DNA of 16,630 nucleotides from Prevotella sp. (GCA_017428805.1 JAFRQC010000133.1:1-16630), one strand, 5' to 3'. Positions 7,612 through 14,146 are shown, counted from the first letter of the stretch. The notes: a model not told the origin generated them from the letters alone. Made by a program: numbers and translations.

Positions 7612-7962
7612 TTTTATTGGTTCGCTCTTGAATCTGTCCTGGAACAAGTGCCCACACCGCTCATACTTCATATTGTAATAGAGTGCATAGGCTGTTGCTA
7701 TTCGATGAATAACAGTTGACAGGTTCTCGCTTTTCTCCTGAATGATCATGTGTACATGATTCGGCATAAGGCAGTACGCATAGATTCGACAGAGAGACGG
7801 CAAAGACCTGCCTAACTCATCTGATGGAGACACCATAAGGCAAAGCAGGTCAATGAATTTCCGATAGTCGACGGGATGTTCGAAGATGACTTGTCTGTTA
7901 ATGCCTCTTAGCATTACATGATAGATTCCAGTGGAACTGATTTCTCTTAGTGGTCGTGCCAT
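7594..7962 (-). CDS. REP-associated tyrosine (IS200-like, Y1) transposase, C-terminally truncated
   Basis: A 122-residue protein of the HUH single-strand transposase superfamily. The N-terminal GIYHVMLRGINRQVIFE (12-28) and AYCLMPNHVHMII (62-74) with the HUH pair His69/His71 are characteristic of REP-associated transposases. It reads on through GHLFQDRFKSEPI (104-116) and then ends in residues encoded by the REP hairpin D1. Full-length relatives continue with a segment of the type RYIHxNPV that should carry the catalytic tyrosine region; this is absent, so strand cleavage is unlikely. A full consensus promoter (7988-8019) precedes it. Best read as a defective copy, possibly still making a truncated protein. 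Confidence 0.88.
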   Translation of the reverse strand: MARPLREISSTGIYHVMLRGINRQVIFEHPVDYRKFIDLLCLMVSPSDELGRSLPSLCRIYAYCLMPNHVHMIIQEKSENLSTVIHRIATAYALYYNMKYERCGHLFQDRFKSEPIKGRNDA

Positions 7963-7987
7963 ACGTATTAAATTTGAATTAACGGCA

Positions 7988-8019
7988 CAAAGGTAAGCAT
8001 TTTAATCCAAACGACCAAA
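7988..8019 (-). promoter_or_regulatory. promoter of the truncated transposase
   Basis: On the minus strand TTTG (8019-8016), 20 nt, TACCTTTG (7995-7988). All consensus positions match; the leader is about 20 nt. Confidence 0.75.
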
Positions 8020-8043
8020 TTTTCAACTAAAAAAGTGACAAAA

Positions 8044-8074
8044 GGGCGCACAGGTGCCTGACCCCATTGCGCCC
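8044..8074 (-). repeat. REP hairpin, copy D2
   Basis: Minus-strand GGGCGCAATGGGGTCAGGCA then CCTGTGCGCCC. The outer 7 bp (GGGCGCA with TGCGCCC) pair. It is inverted relative to D1 and closes the transposase unit on the right. Confidence 0.88.
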
Positions 8075-8169
8075 TTCTAAACTACCTCAGGGGCATCAAT
8101 GGGTGAAGCCATCTCGTTCTGAAAGTATGGCCATTTATACTTAATAAGCTCTATAGTGTCATATTTACA

Positions 8170-8202
8170 CCCGAAATTTTTTAGCAAGTTTTCGGGCTTT
8201 TC
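8170..8202 (+). terminator. terminator-like hairpin just before the leader promoter
   Basis: CCCGAAA (8170-8176) pairs with TTTCGGG (8190-8196) around a 13-nt loop and is followed by CTTTTCC. No plus-strand gene lies upstream, so its role is unclear; it may insulate the promoter at 8204-8234 from read-through. The rest of 8075-8203 holds nothing else I can support. Confidence 0.35.
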
Positions 8203-8203
8203 C

Positions 8204-8234
8204 TTGTTTGTTTCAGGAATTATTCGTATCTTTG
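8204..8234 (+). promoter_or_regulatory. promoter of the leader RNA and exported-protein operon
   Basis: TATCTTTG at 8227-8234 is a perfect -7 box. TTG at 8204-8206 lies 20 nt upstream (CTTG, one base from TTTG); a perfect TTTG at 8207-8210 gives only a 16-nt spacer. Transcription should begin near 8240. Confidence 0.7.
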
Positions 8235-8240
8235 CCGACG

Positions 8241-8443
8241 GAGCGGAAAGGATCCGCTCGGCAGAAGAAGCGTAATGCTCCAAACTTGCGGATGGAAACG
8301 TGAGAAATTTTCAAGCAAGGCTGATTAAAGCAGGAGAGCAAGAACGGCTTCCACGCTTAGCGTGGGGCTGTGTTCCATTTTCTTTAATCAGGTTTTCTCA
8401 CGACCTCCATCCGGAACTGGCAAAAGCAGTCCCGCGCTTCTGC
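8241..8443 (+). ncRNA. long-hairpin structured leader RNA, unidentified
   Basis: The interval starts at the expected transcription start. A 5' hairpin (GAGCGGA 8241-8247 with TCCGCTC 8253-8259, loop AAGGA) is followed by one long nested structure: GCAGAAG 8261-8267 with CTTCTGC 8437-8443; CGGATGGA 8289-8296 with TCCATCCG 8406-8413; CGTGAGAAA 8299-8307 with TTTCTCACG 8394-8402; CTGATTAAAG 8321-8330 with CTTTAATCAG 8382-8391; and CCACGC 8351-8356 with GCGTGG 8360-8365 at the tip. All these helices are perfect and mutually compatible. No T-run follows, so it is read into the gene at 8485. I do not recognise the family; a riboswitch, a 6S-like RNA or a repeat element are all possible. Confidence 0.65.
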
Positions 8444-8484
8444 TATGTGTAACGTAAATATAAATAAGTATTAAACTAAAGATT

Positions 8485-10047
8485 ATGAAGAAATTGCTAA
8501 CACTCATCTTGATGATGACATTCGCAGGAGCATTGAATGCACAGGGATTTAAAGGACTTCTCAACAAGGCAAAAGAGAAGTTAGACAAAGTTACTAACAA
8601 CACTGGGGGGAAGACATCTTCCAAAACAGCAATTACATCGAGAGAAGATCAACTCTCGACACAGCGTAGCACTCCTCAATCTGGAAGTGGTTTGTCTGAT
8701 GAAGTTCGCACCATTAATGGTATCTCGACTATTATGAAAGACTTTGAGACAGAACATCCTAGTGATATACTGCCCTATATTCAGAAGTATGCCACTCACA
8801 AGAAGACGGCCAACTCAAAGGTTATCACAGTGGATAATTTGAGTGGTATTATTTTAGGATACTATGCAGAGAATCGCGCTTTTGTATATGTACCGTCAGA
8901 TGGTATTTATTGTTTCGATGAAAAAGGGAACATCGTAAAGAAATGGGGGAAGGAAGAAGCGGGGGACATGCATCTCCTCAACTTTGGAATTTCTGTCCCC
9001 AGATTCGATTCCGGTCGTATTATGGTCGATCACAGAAGTGGATTTAGCTTGGTTTGTGATGGTGTAATTTATGACAAAGATTTTAAAGAAATTAAGCGTT
9101 TCAATAAAGTTGAATCCATATCACCTTTTGTAGAAGGAGTCGCCTGCTATTTTAACAGCAAGATTGAAGGTCTTGGAACAAAGCGCTACACGGTATTTGT
9201 CGATACCAACGGCAATCAAGTATTGAAGAATATCTCAGACCAGTGGAACAAGGCCAATCTCTTTTTTGATCCTAAATTGATGCGCTATGAAAAAGAAGGT
9301 CTGATAGCCTACTGCGTACCCGATGCCACAAGTAAAAAGATAAAATGGGGGTTCCGTGATGCTAAAGGCAATATTGTCATTCCTGCCAAGTACGACATGG
9401 CTCGAGATTTCAGTAATGGTCTTGCTGCTGTAGCCGCCGGCGATTACTCATCTGCAAAATGGGGATTCATAGACAAGCAAGGTAATATGATCATTCCCCA
9501 AAAATTCTCAAACGAGCCATCGAGTTTTGATGAATGTGGATTGGCTATGGTTCTAGACAAAGACAAAAAAGCCACATTCATCGACAGACAAGGCAATATC
9601 ACCCCAAACCGTTATGAAAGAATAACCCCATTCTGGAACGGTGTCGCTTTTTGGAATGAGTCGTATGACCCAAACATTGTAAAATTGATCGATAGTAAAT
9701 TTAACGTCCTAAATGTATTCGACAGCAGAGTGGTTGACAGATTCGAATCTGAGAACCCTTATGAGAACGTTTTCTTCTCTGATTACATTAGTGAACGCAT
9801 GGGTAGAGTGAGACCTTTTGGAGAATATTATTATTCATGGATGGGCCGACGTTTAAGTGGCGATGGTATACCACCCGAGAAAATGGGGTACGCAGTGCTT
9901 GACAAACAAGGAAACATCGTGACCGCAGGAGTCTCAGGCTGCTATGTCGACGGTCTTGCCCCAGTCTTCATAGACCAGACCGATGAAATCGGTTATGTCA
10001 ACATGAACGGTGAGTGGGTCATCAAGTTCGAGAGAAATGAGTTTTGA
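8485..10047 (+). CDS. exported WG-repeat protein
   Basis: A 520-residue protein with a signal peptide (MKKLLTLILMMTFAGALNAQ, cleavage near residue 18-20). After a Ser/Thr-rich linker (40-70) come divergent beta-repeats of the WG/KWG type: KWGFRDAKGNIVIPAKYD (287-304), KWGFIDKQGNMIIPQKFS (325-342), ATFIDRQGNITPNRYE (363-378), MGYAVLDKQGNIV (467-479) and IGYVNMNGEWVI (502-513). WG repeats are thought to form propeller-like surfaces; no enzymatic function is known for them in general. It is the first gene after the structured leader and is followed 24 bases later by the next gene of a five-gene run of exported proteins. Its codon usage appears more AT-rich than the housekeeping genes to the left, judged by eye. 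Confidence 0.88.
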   Translation: MKKLLTLILMMTFAGALNAQGFKGLLNKAKEKLDKVTNNTGGKTSSKTAITSREDQLSTQRSTPQSGSGLSDEVRTINGISTIMKDFETEHPSDILPYIQKYATHKKTANSKVITVDNLSGIILGYYAENRAFVYVPSDGIYCFDEKGNIVKKWGKEEAGDMHLLNFGISVPRFDSGRIMVDHRSGFSLVCDGVIYDKDFKEIKRFNKVESISPFVEGVACYFNSKIEGLGTKRYTVFVDTNGNQVLKNISDQWNKANLFFDPKLMRYEKEGLIAYCVPDATSKKIKWGFRDAKGNIVIPAKYDMARDFSNGLAAVAAGDYSSAKWGFIDKQGNMIIPQKFSNEPSSFDECGLAMVLDKDKKATFIDRQGNITPNRYERITPFWNGVAFWNESYDPNIVKLIDSKFNVLNVFDSRVVDRFESENPYENVFFSDYISERMGRVRPFGEYYYSWMGRRLSGDGIPPEKMGYAVLDKQGNIVTAGVSGCYVDGLAPVFIDQTDEIGYVNMNGEWVIKFERNEF

Positions 10048-10071
10048 TTATTAACTTAAAATGATATTAAT

Positions 10072-10524
10072 ATGAAAAAGTTATTGTTAGTGATAATGCT
10101 GGCCCTTAGTTGTCAGGCCAGTTTCTGTCAGAGTGCTTTCGACAAAATGGTTGCCAAGTACACAAAGCAGACAAGTATTGTGGCTAATGTTGATGTCACT
10201 GGTAAGGATTTAGCAAAGGATGCCAAAACCGCTGGCGAAAAGGAAATAGCAAACAAGATTAACAGGTTCCGGATGTTTATTATTGAGACTAAGCGCCTCT
10301 TCCCGAGTTTTAAGGCCGACTTCGCCACTATTGAGAAAGATGGCTATACCCGCCTTGGTGGTACTACAGGTAATGAGACGATCCTCGTGAAATATGGTGC
10401 GGGAGGAGCAACGATGAACGAAGTCGTATTCTGTAATGTACTTCCCAAGAGCGCATATATCGCCCGTTTTACAGGCAAATTCACCAAGAGTGATCTGAAA
10501 ACCCTACAAAACATTTTCAAATGA
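10072..10524 (+). CDS. exported DUF4252-like protein
   Basis: A 150-residue protein with a signal peptide (MKKLLLVIMLALSCQASFCQ). The start of the mature part (SAFDKMVAKYTKQTSIVANVDVTGKDL) and the end (YIARFTGKFTKSDLKTLQNIFK) have the layout of DUF4252 proteins, small exported Bacteroidota proteins that often sit in operons with regulators. The match is by eye and not certain. Cys14 in ALSC could serve as a lipidation site, though the sequence before it is a poor lipobox. It lies 24 bases after the WG-repeat gene and 12 before the next one, so it belongs to the same operon. Confidence 0.82.
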   Translation: MKKLLLVIMLALSCQASFCQSAFDKMVAKYTKQTSIVANVDVTGKDLAKDAKTAGEKEIANKINRFRMFIIETKRLFPSFKADFATIEKDGYTRLGGTTGNETILVKYGAGGATMNEVVFCNVLPKSAYIARFTGKFTKSDLKTLQNIFK

Positions 10525-10536
10525 CAATTTGGCTTT

Positions 10537-11355
10537 ATGAAGAGGATAATAGTGGTATGTCTTGCTATGCTTTTGGCCATCGGAGGTATGGCTCAAAGTG
10601 CTAAGATTGTCAGTGCAAAGGCCTCCGGATATATTGCCAATGTAAAGGCGGGAGAGATGTCAGGATTGGACTTGCTGGTGAACGTTGGTGTGGAATACAG
10701 CAAGATTAGTGATAACCAAGCTTCCTGCGTCGTAGTGATGAACAATGCCAAACTCCCGTTGATTAACACGGCAGAGGACTTGCTTGAAGCATGTCAGAAG
10801 CTTAGTTATTACGGTGAGGATATGCCAGGTTCGACTTTTAGCCACAAAGAAATATTCAGTGTGGCAGTTCCCCTTGACCCCGAGCGTGTTAGCGGACAGG
10901 AGAAAGTGTTTTATGTGCAGGCTTTCGTCATGTACGATGAGTTCAATCCTCGGCTTCTGGCAAAAAGCGAGGTACTCAAGGTTGATGCGGAAAGATTGAC
11001 TGTACTTGAGACACGCATGCCACAAGAAGAGTTGCAAAACTATAGAGATGTCGTTAGGAATGCGATAAATTTGGGCGCAGATGCCGGTATCGATGCTATG
11101 CAAGGCCGATCTGCCAATGGGCAGATACGCTGTAGTGTCTGCGAAGGCACAGGCCGAGTGGAAGTAGGAACTGGTGTCGATAAACACCTCGACAAGTGTT
11201 CCAATTGTAAAGGAACAGGCCTGATGGACGATCCTACAGGTGATAACCACAGCAGTGCCGATGCTCCCACAGACTTTTTTGAAACATACAACAAGGCTCG
11301 TGACTATAGAATGAAGCAAGCCCAAAAGAATAATTCTTCAAAGAGAAACAGATAA
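10537..11355 (+). CDS. exported protein with two DnaJ-like CxxCxGxG zinc knuckles
   Basis: A 272-residue protein with a signal peptide (MKRIIVVCLAMLLAIGGMAQ). Residues 20-160 form a mixed alpha/beta region I do not recognise, with EKVFYVQAFVMYDEFNP about the centre. Two CxxCxGxG motifs follow: CSVCEGTG from Cys199 and CSNCKGTG from Cys221. In DnaJ and related proteins four such motifs form two zinc sites; two motifs would give one four-cysteine site. The C-terminus is basic and low in complexity (QAQKNNSSKRNR). DnaJ knuckles are normally cytosolic, so their presence after an export signal is notable. There is no J-domain. Operon position three of five. Confidence 0.85.
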   Translation: MKRIIVVCLAMLLAIGGMAQSAKIVSAKASGYIANVKAGEMSGLDLLVNVGVEYSKISDNQASCVVVMNNAKLPLINTAEDLLEACQKLSYYGEDMPGSTFSHKEIFSVAVPLDPERVSGQEKVFYVQAFVMYDEFNPRLLAKSEVLKVDAERLTVLETRMPQEELQNYRDVVRNAINLGADAGIDAMQGRSANGQIRCSVCEGTGRVEVGTGVDKHLDKCSNCKGTGLMDDPTGDNHSSADAPTDFFETYNKARDYRMKQAQKNNSSKRNR

Positions 11356-11386
11356 TCAGAATACAAATTAATAAAATCTATCAACA

Positions 11387-12370
11387 ATGAGAAAGACTAT
11401 TGTAACACTGGTTGCACTTTGTGCTGCAATGACAGCCAATGCAACAATTCTGAGAGTGAGTAATGTGAATGGCAGTACCGCCCCGTATTCAACCATCAAG
11501 GCTGCACATGATGCGGCTAATGAAGGCGACACGATTATGGTGGAAGGTTCTGAGATCGAGTATGAGAAAACTGTGATTGAAAAAAGACTCGTCCTTATTG
11601 GACCAGGCTTCTGGCTCAACAATAACGGGATTGTGGAAGAGGCGGCTCCTTCAGCAAAAGTGCAGTTTGTTGTCCAGAAAGAAGCACCCGGTACTGTTAT
11701 CAAGGGGTTCAGCACAAGCAACCGTATCAATGCAGCATTCAGGATTAATGCAGATAACTGTGTCGTCACAAGGTGTTATATCACATCAAGCAGTTACTAC
11801 GGTGTACAGTTTGGTAGAGAAAACTCAAATGATCCGATACCTTCAGGTGCCGTCGTTCATCAAAACTTCTTTAAAAACTGTAATGTTTCTGGTTGGCAAA
11901 TTATCATGACAAATGTGCAGATTACCAATAACATCTTCGCACATTATGATATGACAGAATACGATATTCAAAATATAAGCAATAGTCAAATTGCTTATAA
12001 TACTATGATATGTACAGACGATGAGAGTATGTGGAGAAATTTCGCGACTGTAAATACATCAACAATCGAGCATAACATTCTCTGGCATCCAGAAGTATGG
12101 TATTCAAATATCGGTATCGCAGATGATAATGAGAAGAGTGGTAACTATATACAAAATATCATATCACCAGACGCCGTCAATACAGACAAAGATGTGAAGG
12201 CTGCCGAACAGGCTTTACCAGAAGGTGATTACGGCGCCTTTGCCGGTGATTCACCTTACGTAATAAGTGGTATTCCCTCTGCCCCAGTAATTGAGGATCT
12301 GGTGGTGCCGACGACCGTTGAAGCCGGCAGCAAGATGAAAGTGACGATTAAAGTAGGCATTCAGAAATGA
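11387..12370 (+). CDS. exported right-handed beta-helix protein
   Basis: A 327-residue protein with a signal peptide (MRKTIVTLVALCAAMTANA). Residues 35-70 (YSTIKAAHDAANEGDTIMV) are the usual entry to a pectate-lyase-like beta-helix, and residues 100-245 contain turns such as NCVVTRCYI, NVQITNNIF, NSQIAYNTM and TSTIEHNIL, each one coil of the helix. No catalytic triad of a known lyase or hydrolase could be identified, so binding or degradation of a polysaccharide is only a guess. The C-terminal 30 residues (EDLVVPTTVEAGSKMKVTIKV) resemble the start of an Ig-like strand pair. Its stop overlaps the next start (ATGA at 12367-12370), indicating translational coupling. Confidence 0.85.
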   Translation: MRKTIVTLVALCAAMTANATILRVSNVNGSTAPYSTIKAAHDAANEGDTIMVEGSEIEYEKTVIEKRLVLIGPGFWLNNNGIVEEAAPSAKVQFVVQKEAPGTVIKGFSTSNRINAAFRINADNCVVTRCYITSSSYYGVQFGRENSNDPIPSGAVVHQNFFKNCNVSGWQIIMTNVQITNNIFAHYDMTEYDIQNISNSQIAYNTMICTDDESMWRNFATVNTSTIEHNILWHPEVWYSNIGIADDNEKSGNYIQNIISPDAVNTDKDVKAAEQALPEGDYGAFAGDSPYVISGIPSAPVIEDLVVPTTVEAGSKMKVTIKVGIQK

Positions 12371-13485
12371 GGATACGTAGTTTTATAATAGGCACGGTTC
12401 TCCTGTTAGCGATGGCGATGCAGGCACAAAATCCGGTGAAGGTCGAGTACTTCCTCGACAAAGATCCCGGTTATGGCCAGGCTCGCTCTGTCAACAACAT
12501 CAGTGCCGGAAGTAACCAAATAGAGTTCGACGTGAGCGATGCTGCACCTGGTGTACATCTGCTCAGTGTACGCAGCCAAGACTCTGATGGGCGATGGTCG
12601 ACCACCATGAGCCGTCCGCTCTTCATCGACCGCCTGCAGGACATTGTCTATGTGGAGTATTACATCGACACTGATCCTGGTGTAGGAAAGGCTACACCTT
12701 TGTCTCTGCCTGATCTAAAGTACAAGGCTCATTTGGATTTTTCCTTGGACATCAGCACCAAAGGACTTGCTTTAGGCAAGCATGAACTGTATGTAAGAGC
12801 CAAAGATGCCTTCGACCAATGGACAGATGTGATGAGCCGCTCCTTCACCATCATCACGAGCGGCGGTGAGAAGCCGGAAGAGAAGGGCGATCTCGCACGG
12901 ATGGAATACTTCTTCGACAGCGATCCTGGCTATGGCAAGGGGTTCCCACTTTTGAAGGCAAGCACAGGAGAGAATACTTACGAAATATCGTTTGAGTCAT
13001 TGAGTTCAGGCTATCATCTGCTAAGTCTAAGGGCACAAGATGAAAAAGGCAGGTGGTCTTCGGTGGTATCTCGCCCGATCTTTGTGGCAAATCCACAAAA
13101 GGTTGTTGCTATGGAATACTTCATCGACAATGATCCTGGAGAGGGTAAAGCCATAGCAGTCAAACTGCCAGAAGACCTCTCCGCCCCCTTCGCTTTCGAA
13201 GTGGCGACAGAACAGCTTGAACCCGGTGAACACAAGTTCTGCGTCCGTGCCAAAGGTACTGACGGCATCTGGACTTATCTCAGCAAGAAGTCTTTCACTG
13301 TATCCAACGGGAAAGCTGGAGACGCTAACTGTGACGGCCACGTGACTGCTGCAGATGCGGAGGCGGTAGCTGACCACATCATGGGTCAGACGCCCGACAA
13401 CTTCAATGAGAAGAATGCCGACGTGAACGGCGACGACAAGATAGACGCTGCCGACATCGTGGAGATTGTGAACAGGATTGAATAA
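12367..13485 (+). CDS. exported four-repeat protein with C-terminal dockerin-like domain
   Basis: A 372-residue protein with a signal peptide (residues 1-21, ending MAMQAQ). Four repeats each begin with EYF/Y-x-D-x-DPG-x-G: about 26-88, 96-163, 179-241 and 249-313. They alternate in type: repeats 1 and 3 carry HLLSxRxQDxxGRWS and SRPxF, while repeats 2 and 4 carry VRAK and SFT. Residues 318-372 hold two calcium-loop segments, DANCDGHVTAAD and DVNGDDKIDAAD, as in type I dockerins. In clostridia dockerins bind cohesins; in Bacteroidota the partner is mostly unknown. The start overlaps the stop of the beta-helix gene by 4 bases, so the two proteins are probably made together and may act together at the cell surface. 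Confidence 0.88.
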   Translation: MRIRSFIIGTVLLLAMAMQAQNPVKVEYFLDKDPGYGQARSVNNISAGSNQIEFDVSDAAPGVHLLSVRSQDSDGRWSTTMSRPLFIDRLQDIVYVEYYIDTDPGVGKATPLSLPDLKYKAHLDFSLDISTKGLALGKHELYVRAKDAFDQWTDVMSRSFTIITSGGEKPEEKGDLARMEYFFDSDPGYGKGFPLLKASTGENTYEISFESLSSGYHLLSLRAQDEKGRWSSVVSRPIFVANPQKVVAMEYFIDNDPGEGKAIAVKLPEDLSAPFAFEVATEQLEPGEHKFCVRAKGTDGIWTYLSKKSFTVSNGKAGDANCDGHVTAADAEAVADHIMGQTPDNFNEKNADVNGDDKIDAADIVEIVNRIE

Positions 13486-13518
13486 GGTATCTTCTCAAAT
13501 AATATCCAAATCACAACG

Positions 13519-13551
13519 AGCGGCCTGACATCATTGCGAAGTCAGGCCGCT
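13519..13551 (+). repeat. perfect 11-bp hairpin after the exported-protein operon
   Basis: AGCGGCCTGAC (13519-13529) pairs with GTCAGGCCGCT (13541-13551). No T-run follows, so it is not a typical terminator. Its loop and stem share words with the REP sequences (GTCAGG, ATCATTGCG), which suggests a diverged REP partner of copy D3. Confidence 0.7.
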
Positions 13552-13557
13552 ACATAT

Positions 13558-13588
13558 GGGCGCAATGGGGTCAGGCACCTTTGCGCCC
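13558..13588 (+). repeat. solo REP hairpin, copy D3
   Basis: GGGCGCAATGGGGTCAGGCA then CCTTTGCGCCC: identical to D2 over its first 23 bases and closing with the same GGGCGCA/TGCGCCC stem. There is no transposase next to it. The following 13589-13691 holds nothing I can support. Confidence 0.88.
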
Positions 13589-13691
13589 CAAGGGTGAACA
13601 AGATGACCAGCCATAAACTCGAATGATTTGACTAGTATTTGACGGAAAATCACTCAATAAGAAAACAAATGAAATGAGGAAAATGAGAAAT

Positions 13692-13708
13692 TAATGACAT
13701 ATGACATA
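13692..13708 (+). repeat. outer inverted repeat, left copy
   Basis: T followed by AATGACATATGACATA: two TGACATA words in direct contact. Exact reverse complement of 14130-14146. Confidence 0.9.
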
Positions 13709-13762
13709 GTAATGAAAGTATATATTTGATTTATAAAGGGTTACGACAAAAGAAATCATCAA

Positions 13763-13807
13763 TATAATGACATAAAAACGACATAAACATGACATACTAA
13801 TGACATA
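13763..13807 (+). repeat. iteron arm, left (four 11-bp iterons)
   Basis: TGACATA words begin at 13768, 13779 (CGACATA), 13790 and 13801, an exact 11-bp period. The 45-bp arm is the perfect reverse complement of 14031-14075. Confidence 0.92.
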
Positions 13808-13877
13808 AATGGTATGAGTGAAGGGGTTTGAAGGCAGTAAAGTGGAAGAAAGATGCCTGGAAAGCAGGAGAAAGGAT

Positions 13878-13976
13878 AGGGTAAAGTCTAAAATTCTCTC
13901 GAGAATTTTGGAGTTTAGTTAGGGTAAAGTCGGAGTTTAGTTAGGGTAAAGTCAGAGTTTGGTCTATGTAAACTCC
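13878..13976 (+). repeat. central 11-bp direct repeats
   Basis: AGGGTAAAGTC occurs at 13878, 13921 and 13943; GGAGTTTAGTT at 13910 and 13932, with a variant AGAGTTTGGTC at 13954; GTAAACTCC at 13968-13976 is a near-inverted GGAGTTTA. From 13910 on, the words abut in an 11-bp register, giving a 22-bp tandem repeat (13910-13931 and 13932-13953). A 9-bp hairpin (AAAATTCTC 13890-13898 with GAGAATTTT 13901-13909) sits between the first two words. Confidence 0.85.
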
Positions 13977-14030
13977 AAGAGTAGTCAGTCTAAAGCATTT
14001 GAAAGTATTATGATAAGTAATAGTCTAAAA

Positions 14031-14075
14031 TATGTCATTAGTATGTCATGTTTATGTCGTTTTTATGTCATTATA
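14031..14075 (-). repeat. iteron arm, right (four 11-bp iterons, inverted)
   Basis: TATGTCA words on the plus strand with the same 11-bp period, in mirror orientation to the left arm. All 45 bases match the reverse complement of 13763-13807, and the match ends at both edges. Confidence 0.92.
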
Positions 14076-14129
14076 GCATGCAATTAAAATTTAATAAGCA
14101 TCTGACTATTAGCGATATAGAACAATATA

Positions 14130-14146
14130 TATGTCATATGTCATTA
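14130..14146 (-). repeat. outer inverted repeat, right copy
   Basis: TATGTCATATGTCATT then A; the exact reverse complement of 13692-13708. The following stretch to about 14239 is strongly A-rich on the plus strand and could be an easily melted region. Confidence 0.9.

Larger units (their letters stand above)
7581..8074 (-). mobile_element. REP-flanked unit carrying a truncated REP-associated transposase
   Basis: The unit is bounded by a perfect 20-bp inverted repeat: GGGCGCAATGGGGTCAGGCA at 7581-7600 and its reverse complement at 8055-8074. Each end is itself a hairpin. Between them are one promoter and one transposase gene. TTCT occurs directly outside both ends (7577-7580 and 8075-8078); this may be chance, since HUH enzymes of this type do not normally make target duplications. 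The unit is 494 bp long. Confidence 0.75.
13692..14146. other. candidate replication origin with symmetric iterons
   Basis: A noncoding, AT-rich stretch built around one centre at about 13919. From outside in: 17-bp inverted pair (13692-13708 and 14130-14146), 54-bp spacers on both sides, 45-bp inverted pair (13763-13807 and 14031-14075) and a 223-bp centre carrying 11-bp direct repeats. It lies directly upstream of a VapE-type helicase gene. Iterons flanking an AT-rich region beside the replication gene are the known plan of staphylococcal pathogenicity island origins. An operator or recombination site remains possible. Confidence 0.65.

Noticed and set aside
7577..8078. TTCT flanking both ends of the REP unit as a target-site duplication
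   Set aside because: Four bases can match by chance and HUH/Y1 transposases do not normally generate duplications; kept only as a remark.
8077..8283. Minus-strand frame of 68 codons beginning MEHYASSAERILSAPSAK
   Set aside because: It reads backwards through the leader promoter, the 5' hairpin and a terminator-like hairpin, has no promoter of its own and ends beside the REP. If copies of this DNA are common, the frame would look conserved without being a gene. A search for synonymous substitution bias would settle it.
13519..13551. Hairpin as a standard terminator for the exported-protein operon
   Set aside because: Stable stem but no T-run on either side; REP-like words make a repeat more likely, though it could still slow transcription.
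13692..14146. CRISPR array
   Set aside because: The repeats are short 11-bp iterons in mirrored arms and abutting words, with no spacers of constant length between long identical repeats and no cas genes.
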